Positions 5,531-8,473 of a DNA stretch of 8,473 bases are shown here, piece after piece. Each line of letters starts with the position of its first letter. Position 1 is the stretch's first letter. Under the pieces are notes generated by a model. That model had not been told where the DNA came from and did no database searches. It saw only the letters and a list, made by a program, of their open reading frames with translations. A program made the position numbers and the translations under genes. This DNA is from DATAFT01 sp035544635 (GTDB lineage: Bacteria > Acidobacteriota > Thermoanaerobaculia > Multivoradales > Multivoraceae), in assembly GCA_035544635.1 (NCBI GenBank), contig DATKDQ010000283.1, positions 1 to 8,473 of the forward strand, read 5' to 3'.

Positions 5531-6873
5531 GCCAGCAGGCTGGTGAGCTCGCTCACCTCGATCTCCTCCAGCCGCCGCACGGCGTCGACCATCTCGCGCC
5601 GGATCCCGTCGCCGGCGTGGCCGGCGGCGAGCCGGTGAAACTTCTCCTCGACCGTGGCCCAGCTCATCGGGCGGGCGTGGAAGCCCTCGTAGTCGACCTT
5701 TTCGCGCGCGAGCACCTCGCCGCTGCGAAGCTGGATGCGAACGGCGCACCGCATGGCGTCGGGAAAGGCCGCGCTGAGATCCGCCCGCTCGCGCACCCAC
5801 ACCTTGCGCAGCAGGCGCTGCACGTCGTCGGAGTCGATCCGCTCCTGGCGGTACTGCTCGGGGAGCACCTGCCCGTCGAGAAGTGCGACCGCGACCATGT
5901 AGTGCAGGCTGTGGTCAGCTTCCTCCTTGCTCCGGACGACGGTCTTGTCGCCCTCCTCGCCGCCGCCGATGATGTGAAACGCGACATCGAAGGTGTCGAT
6001 CTCGATCCGTTCGATGGCGGCGGGGTCGATCGCGTGCTGGGCCCGCAGCTCGAGCACCGCCTCGAGCGTCGACTGCGAGTGGACCTCGGCGTTGTACCTC
6101 TTGAGGATGGTCCGGCGCACCCGCTCCAGGTCCTCGCTGCTCCAGTCGAGCGAGAACTCGCCGGCGATCGAGTGCATGAAGCCTTTGTTGCCCTCGAACA
6201 CCTCGGGCGGGCCGGTGATCCCGCGCCGCGCGAGATAGGCGGAGTGGGTGGCGGTGAAGCAGGTCTCGGCGTAGGCGAGGCCCTTCCAGTGCGAGAGCTC
6301 GCCGGTGCGGGTGACGCGCAGCGCGTTGTGGGCGGTGGCGCTGATGGAGATGGCGTTCGCGATCTCGGGGGGATCCAGCCCGAGCGCCTTCGCGACGCCC
6401 GCGGCCGCCGCGTACTGGCCCTGCACGGTGTGGTCGAAGCCGCGGTCGCGCACCGGCGCCTGGTCGCTCAGCCGGCACTGCACCTGGTAGGCGACGGCGA
6501 GCGCCGTGAGCAGGTCGCGGCCGCTCGCGCCGGCGTCCTCGGCCGCCGCCAGCACGGCGCCCAGGTTGTCGCTGGGATGGCAGGTCTCGCCCGGGGCGAG
6601 GTAGCTGTCGTTGAAGTCGAGGTAGCGCACCAGCGCCCCGTTGTAGAAGGCAGCCCGGTCGGGAGCGCTGCGCCCGCCGCCGACGAGCGTGGCCCTGGCC
6701 GCGCCGCCGAAGTCGTCGAGGTGCGCGCGCAGCGCGCGGATCGGCTCCGCCGAGAGCGCGCCGACGGCGCACCCCAGCGAGTCGAGCACGCGGATCGTGA
6801 GCTGCTCCCGCGCCTCTCGAGAGAGCCAGTCGTACGAGGCCCTGGCCACGAACGCCGCCAGCTGCGTCAGCAT
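5512..6873 (-). CDS. MmgE/PrpD family protein (2-methylcitrate dehydratase-like)
   Basis: The product has 453 residues, the usual family length. MmgE/PrpD enzymes include 2-methylcitrate dehydratase, cis-aconitate decarboxylase and iminodisuccinate epimerase; they act on small tricarboxylic or related acids in the cytoplasm without a metal cofactor. Visible signatures: LDSLGCAVGAL (30-40), FYNGALVRYLDFNDSYL with downstream CHPSDN (76-103), GFDHTVQGQYAAAAGVAKALGL (145-166), the active-site lysine motif SHWKGLAYAE (194-203), FEGNKGF (226-232), KRYNAEVHSQSTLEAVLEL (258-276) and ADHSLHYMVAVALLDG (319-334). The ADHS and WKG forms resemble PrpD-type members most. No citrate synthase (PrpC) or isocitrate lyase (PrpB) gene is nearby, so a methylcitrate-cycle role is not supported. 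The start ATG 6873 has no SD; the repeat arm AGTATCCTGTCACC directly precedes it. The frame is open further upstream through the repeat, with in-frame ATGs near 7000, but those would lie in the hydrolase gene. Coupled to the ComA-like gene. Confidence 0.9.
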   Translation of the reverse strand: MLTQLAAFVARASYDWLSREAREQLTIRVLDSLGCAVGALSAEPIRALRAHLDDFGGAARATLVGGGRSAPDRAAFYNGALVRYLDFNDSYLAPGETCHPSDNLGAVLAAAEDAGASGRDLLTALAVAYQVQCRLSDQAPVRDRGFDHTVQGQYAAAAGVAKALGLDPPEIANAISISATAHNALRVTRTGELSHWKGLAYAETCFTATHSAYLARRGITGPPEVFEGNKGFMHSIAGEFSLDWSSEDLERVRRTILKRYNAEVHSQSTLEAVLELRAQHAIDPAAIERIEIDTFDVAFHIIGGGEEGDKTVVRSKEEADHSLHYMVAVALLDGQVLPEQYRQERIDSDDVQRLLRKVWVRERADLSAAFPDAMRCAVRIQLRSGEVLAREKVDYEGFHARPMSWATVEEKFHRLAAGHAGDGIRREMVDAVRRLEEIEVSELTSLLARARRT

Positions 6874-6915
6874 GGTGACAGGATACTCATTCCGTGAAAT
6901 TAGTATCCTGTCACC
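6874..6915. repeat. Near-perfect 42-base palindrome (copy 1 of the cluster)
   Basis: The outer 14 bases on each side are perfectly complementary, and after one mismatch (C6888 with T6901) three more pairs follow, leaving a six-base loop at 6892-6897. As RNA it would make a stable hairpin on either strand; on the minus strand it would sit in the 5' leader immediately before the MmgE/PrpD start codon if transcription begins upstream of it. Confidence 0.9.
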
Positions 6916-6991
6916 ACCATCGCGAGGATGCTCATTCCGAGAAACTAGTATCCTGTCACCGCTATCGCGGCGAATTGAGTATCCTGTCACC
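6874..6991. repeat. Palindromic repeat cluster filling a divergent intergenic region
   Basis: The core arm GGTGACAGGATACT occurs at 6874-6887, and its reverse complement AGTATCCTGTCACC occurs exactly at 6902-6915, 6947-6960 and 6978-6991. The first two form a hairpin: arms 6874-6891 and 6898-6915 pair over 18 bases with one C/T mismatch around a six-base loop (CCGTGA). The block 6888-6932 is repeated at 6933-6977: same 45-base length, 33 of the first 37 bases identical, including ATCGCG after the arm. The third copy is only the terminal arm. The region is visibly AT-richer than its surroundings and I see no other copy in the window. It could be a REP/MITE-like mobile palindrome with decayed tandem copies, or a multi-site operator controlling both flanking genes. 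It touches the MmgE/PrpD start codon (6873-6871) and ends three bases before the hydrolase ATG (6995). Confidence 0.9.
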
Positions 6992-6994
6992 ATC

Positions 6995-7936
6995 ATGAAG
7001 CGCCATGCGTTGCTGAGTGCGCTCCTGGTGCTCGCCGGCTCGCTGGCTCCTGCGTTGGCGGAGGAGGCTACGAGCTGGGCGGTGTCCGCCACCGTGCGCC
7101 ATCGCGTGGTGCCGGACGTCACCTACCTGACGGCCGGGGGCCAGGAGTCCAAGCTCGACCTCATCGTCCCGCGCGACGCTCCAGCTCCGGTCCCCACGCT
7201 GATCTACATCCACGGCGGCGGCTGGGTGGGTGGCAGCAAGGAGGCGTCCGATCTGGCGCTCCTGCCCTGGATCGAGCAGGGCTGGGCGGTGGTGAACGTC
7301 GAATATCGACTCGGCCCCGTGTCGCTGGCGCCGGCCGCGGTCGAGGACTGTCGCTGTGCGCTGCGGTGGGTGCGGGAGAACGCCGCCACCTACGGCCTCG
7401 ATCCGAATCGGATCGTGGTCACGGGGCATTCGGCGGGCGGCCATCTGTCGCTGACCACCGGGATGCTCAGCGCGGGCGCCGGGTTCGACAACCTCTGTCC
7501 CAAGCGCAACCAGGACCGGGCCGCGGGTGGCCCGGCGGACGTCGCGGTCGAGGAGATGCCGGTGGCGGCGATCGTCAACTGGTTCGGTATCACCGACGTC
7601 GGCGATCTGATCGCCGGTGAGAACGCGAAGACCTACGCCGTGCAGTGGATGGGCTCGCTCCCGGATCGATTCGAGCTCGCGAAGCGGCTGTCGCCGATCG
7701 AGCTGGTGCGTCCGGGCCTGCCGCCGGTCCTGACGCTCCACGGTGACGCCGATCCCATCGTTCCGTACCAGCACGCCGTGCAGCTCCACGCCGCGCTCGA
7801 TCGGGCCGGAGTGCCGAACGAGCTGCATACGATCCTGGGCGGCTCCCACGGCGGCTTCGACGCGGAGCAGACGCTCGAGGCGTACCGCGTCATCCGCGAG
7901 TTCGTCGCTCGTCACGTCACCGGACCGAGCAGCTGA
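6995..7936 (+). CDS. Exported alpha/beta-hydrolase, HSL/carboxylesterase-like
   Basis: The product has 313 residues. A Sec signal peptide (residues 1 to about 22, 'ALLSALLVLAGSLAPALA') precedes an alpha/beta-hydrolase domain. The oxyanion-hole motif HGGGW (73-77), nucleophile elbow GHSAGG (144-149, Ser146), acid in HGDADPIVP (probably Asp253) and catalytic His285 in GGSHGGF complete a full triad, so an active periplasmic esterase or lipase of the hormone-sensitive-lipase/BD-FAE type is expected. The substrate is unknown; candidates are acetylated sugars, short acyl or aryl esters. An insert at about 160-190 (NLCPKRNQDRAAGGP) and the cysteines C119, C121 and C168 are noteworthy, possibly disulfide-forming. 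ATG 6995 is chosen because it starts the signal peptide. It lacks an SD, the preceding bases being the repeat arm AGTATCCTGTCACC; the frame remains open far upstream, but that would overlap MmgE/PrpD. It is followed by a co-directional aldo/keto reductase 97 bases on. Confidence 0.9.
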   Translation: MKRHALLSALLVLAGSLAPALAEEATSWAVSATVRHRVVPDVTYLTAGGQESKLDLIVPRDAPAPVPTLIYIHGGGWVGGSKEASDLALLPWIEQGWAVVNVEYRLGPVSLAPAAVEDCRCALRWVRENAATYGLDPNRIVVTGHSAGGHLSLTTGMLSAGAGFDNLCPKRNQDRAAGGPADVAVEEMPVAAIVNWFGITDVGDLIAGENAKTYAVQWMGSLPDRFELAKRLSPIELVRPGLPPVLTLHGDADPIVPYQHAVQLHAALDRAGVPNELHTILGGSHGGFDAEQTLEAYRVIREFVARHVTGPSS

Positions 7937-8020
7937 GCCGATGAGGTAGAGACGACAGGGGGCAACCTCGGACCGGGCGGCGAGCGCGCCTCGCGGTCAC
8001 CGGCGGCGGTCGCGCCCCGC

Positions 8021-8027
8021 AAGGAGG
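8021..8027 (+). promoter_or_regulatory. Ribosome binding site of the aldo/keto reductase gene
   Basis: AAGGAGG lies six bases before ATG 8034 and supports that start over the in-frame ATG at 8052. Confidence 0.75.
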
Positions 8028-8033
8028 ACCGAC

Positions 8034-8473
8034 ATGAAGAGATTGCACGAGATGAACCGTCGCGATCTGCTCAAGACCGCCGCGGGTGCGGCCGTCTTCG
8101 CTGGGTCCCTCGGACGCACAGCGGCGGCGGCCGCGGCAACGGCGGACGCCAAGACGGTCAGCCTGCGCGGCGACATCCCCACCCGGCCGTTCGGGAAGAC
8201 CGGGCTCACGCTTCCGGTGCTGGGTCACGGCGGCTCCGCGATGTCGAACGTGTTCTGGGACAAGTACCGGTTTCCGGAGGACCTCATCATGCCGGAGCTC
8301 GACGCGCGGGTGGCGATGGTGCGCCGCGCCTACGATCTCGGCGTGCGATTCTTCGACACCGCCCGCGTGTACGGCGAGAGCGAGCGCATCATGGGCCGGG
8401 CACTGGGAGACGTGCGCGACGACGTCTACATCGCGACCAAGCTTGCCGTCATGCGCCCGGAGGACGCCCGCGC
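8034..8473 (+). CDS. Tat-exported aldo/keto reductase, 5' part
   Basis: The frame runs from ATG 8034 off the window end, giving 146 residues. The N-terminus has a twin-arginine signal (NRRDLLKTAAG, residues 8-18, then a hydrophobic alanine-rich stretch to about 37), pointing to export in folded form with a bound cofactor. From residue 50 the aldo/keto reductase barrel begins: RPFGKTGLTLPVLGHGG (51-67), GVRFFDTARVYGESE (103-117) with catalytic Asp108 and Tyr113, and IATKL (133-137) with catalytic Lys136. The catalytic histidine would lie beyond the window. Family members reduce aldehydes and ketones with NAD(P)H; a Tat-exported version is less usual but recurs in several phyla. It lies 97 bases after the hydrolase on the same strand with its own strong SD, and may be co-transcribed with it. 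Confidence 0.9.
   Translation, partial: MKRLHEMNRRDLLKTAAGAAVFAGSLGRTAAAAAATADAKTVSLRGDIPTRPFGKTGLTLPVLGHGGSAMSNVFWDKYRFPEDLIMPELDARVAMVRRAYDLGVRFFDTARVYGESERIMGRALGDVRDDVYIATKLAVMRPEDAR

Noticed and set aside
3555..5638. Long antisense frames across the exported-protein, ComA-like and MmgE/PrpD genes
   Set aside because: They are compositional shadows spanning convergent genes, with no start signals and no recognisable motifs.
6874..6991. CRISPR array
   Set aside because: Copies are too few and decayed, the units are directly adjacent without true variable spacers of constant length, and the spacing between arms is 45 and then 31 bases.
6871..7122. Upstream extension of the MmgE/PrpD frame through the repeat
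   Set aside because: The frame is open and has in-frame ATGs near 7000, but the family N-terminus begins at MLTQLAAFVA, and extension would mean translating the repeat and part of the opposing gene. Kept only as an alternative.

Overview
The window is a GC-rich bacterial chromosome segment with densely packed genes. It carries seven protein-coding genes, two of them cut by the window edges, plus one probable toxin-gene remnant and one unusual palindromic repeat cluster. Sec-type and Tat-type export signals, clear Shine-Dalgarno (SD) sites at several genes and the gene families present (MmgE/PrpD, AMP-forming acyl-CoA ligase, 'DLSG' secreted proteins, YVTN propellers) suggest a heterotrophic, probably Gram-negative, perhaps uncultivated bacterium of a group such as Myxococcota, Acidobacteriota or a GC-rich proteobacterium. 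The phylum cannot be settled from this sequence alone.

Layout from left to right. The 3' end of a VOC/glyoxalase-like gene (+) is followed by about 310 bases without an intact gene; its right part holds the C-terminal remnant of a PIN-domain (VapC-like) toxin on the minus strand. Next comes a minus-strand pair, an AMP-forming acyl-CoA ligase and, 23 bases downstream, an exported YVTN beta-propeller protein. A single exported protein of unknown function (+) follows. It converges on a second minus-strand pair: an MmgE/PrpD-family gene and a ComA-like (phosphosulfolactate synthase family) gene overlapping at ATGATG, so they are almost certainly translationally coupled. After the repeat cluster, on the plus strand, lie an exported alpha/beta-hydrolase and the start of a Tat-exported aldo/keto reductase that runs off the window.

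The most unusual stretch is 6874-6991, the whole space between the divergent MmgE/PrpD and hydrolase genes. It contains a 42-base hairpin-forming palindrome (two 18-base arms with one mismatch), a second decayed copy exactly 45 bases on, and a third half-copy. The 14-base arm ends directly against the MmgE/PrpD start codon on one side and three bases from the hydrolase start codon on the other, and neither start has a recognisable SD. The second item of note is the ComA-like protein: it follows the archaeal phosphosulfolactate synthase fold end to end but lacks lysines that I recall as conserved or catalytic there, and it is coupled to MmgE/PrpD, suggesting different chemistry.

Taken together the genes look like peripheral carbon catabolism: acid activation by CoA ligation, a dehydratase/decarboxylase/epimerase-type MmgE/PrpD enzyme with a TIM-barrel lyase partner, and periplasmic ester hydrolysis and carbonyl reduction. 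No specific substrate can be deduced.
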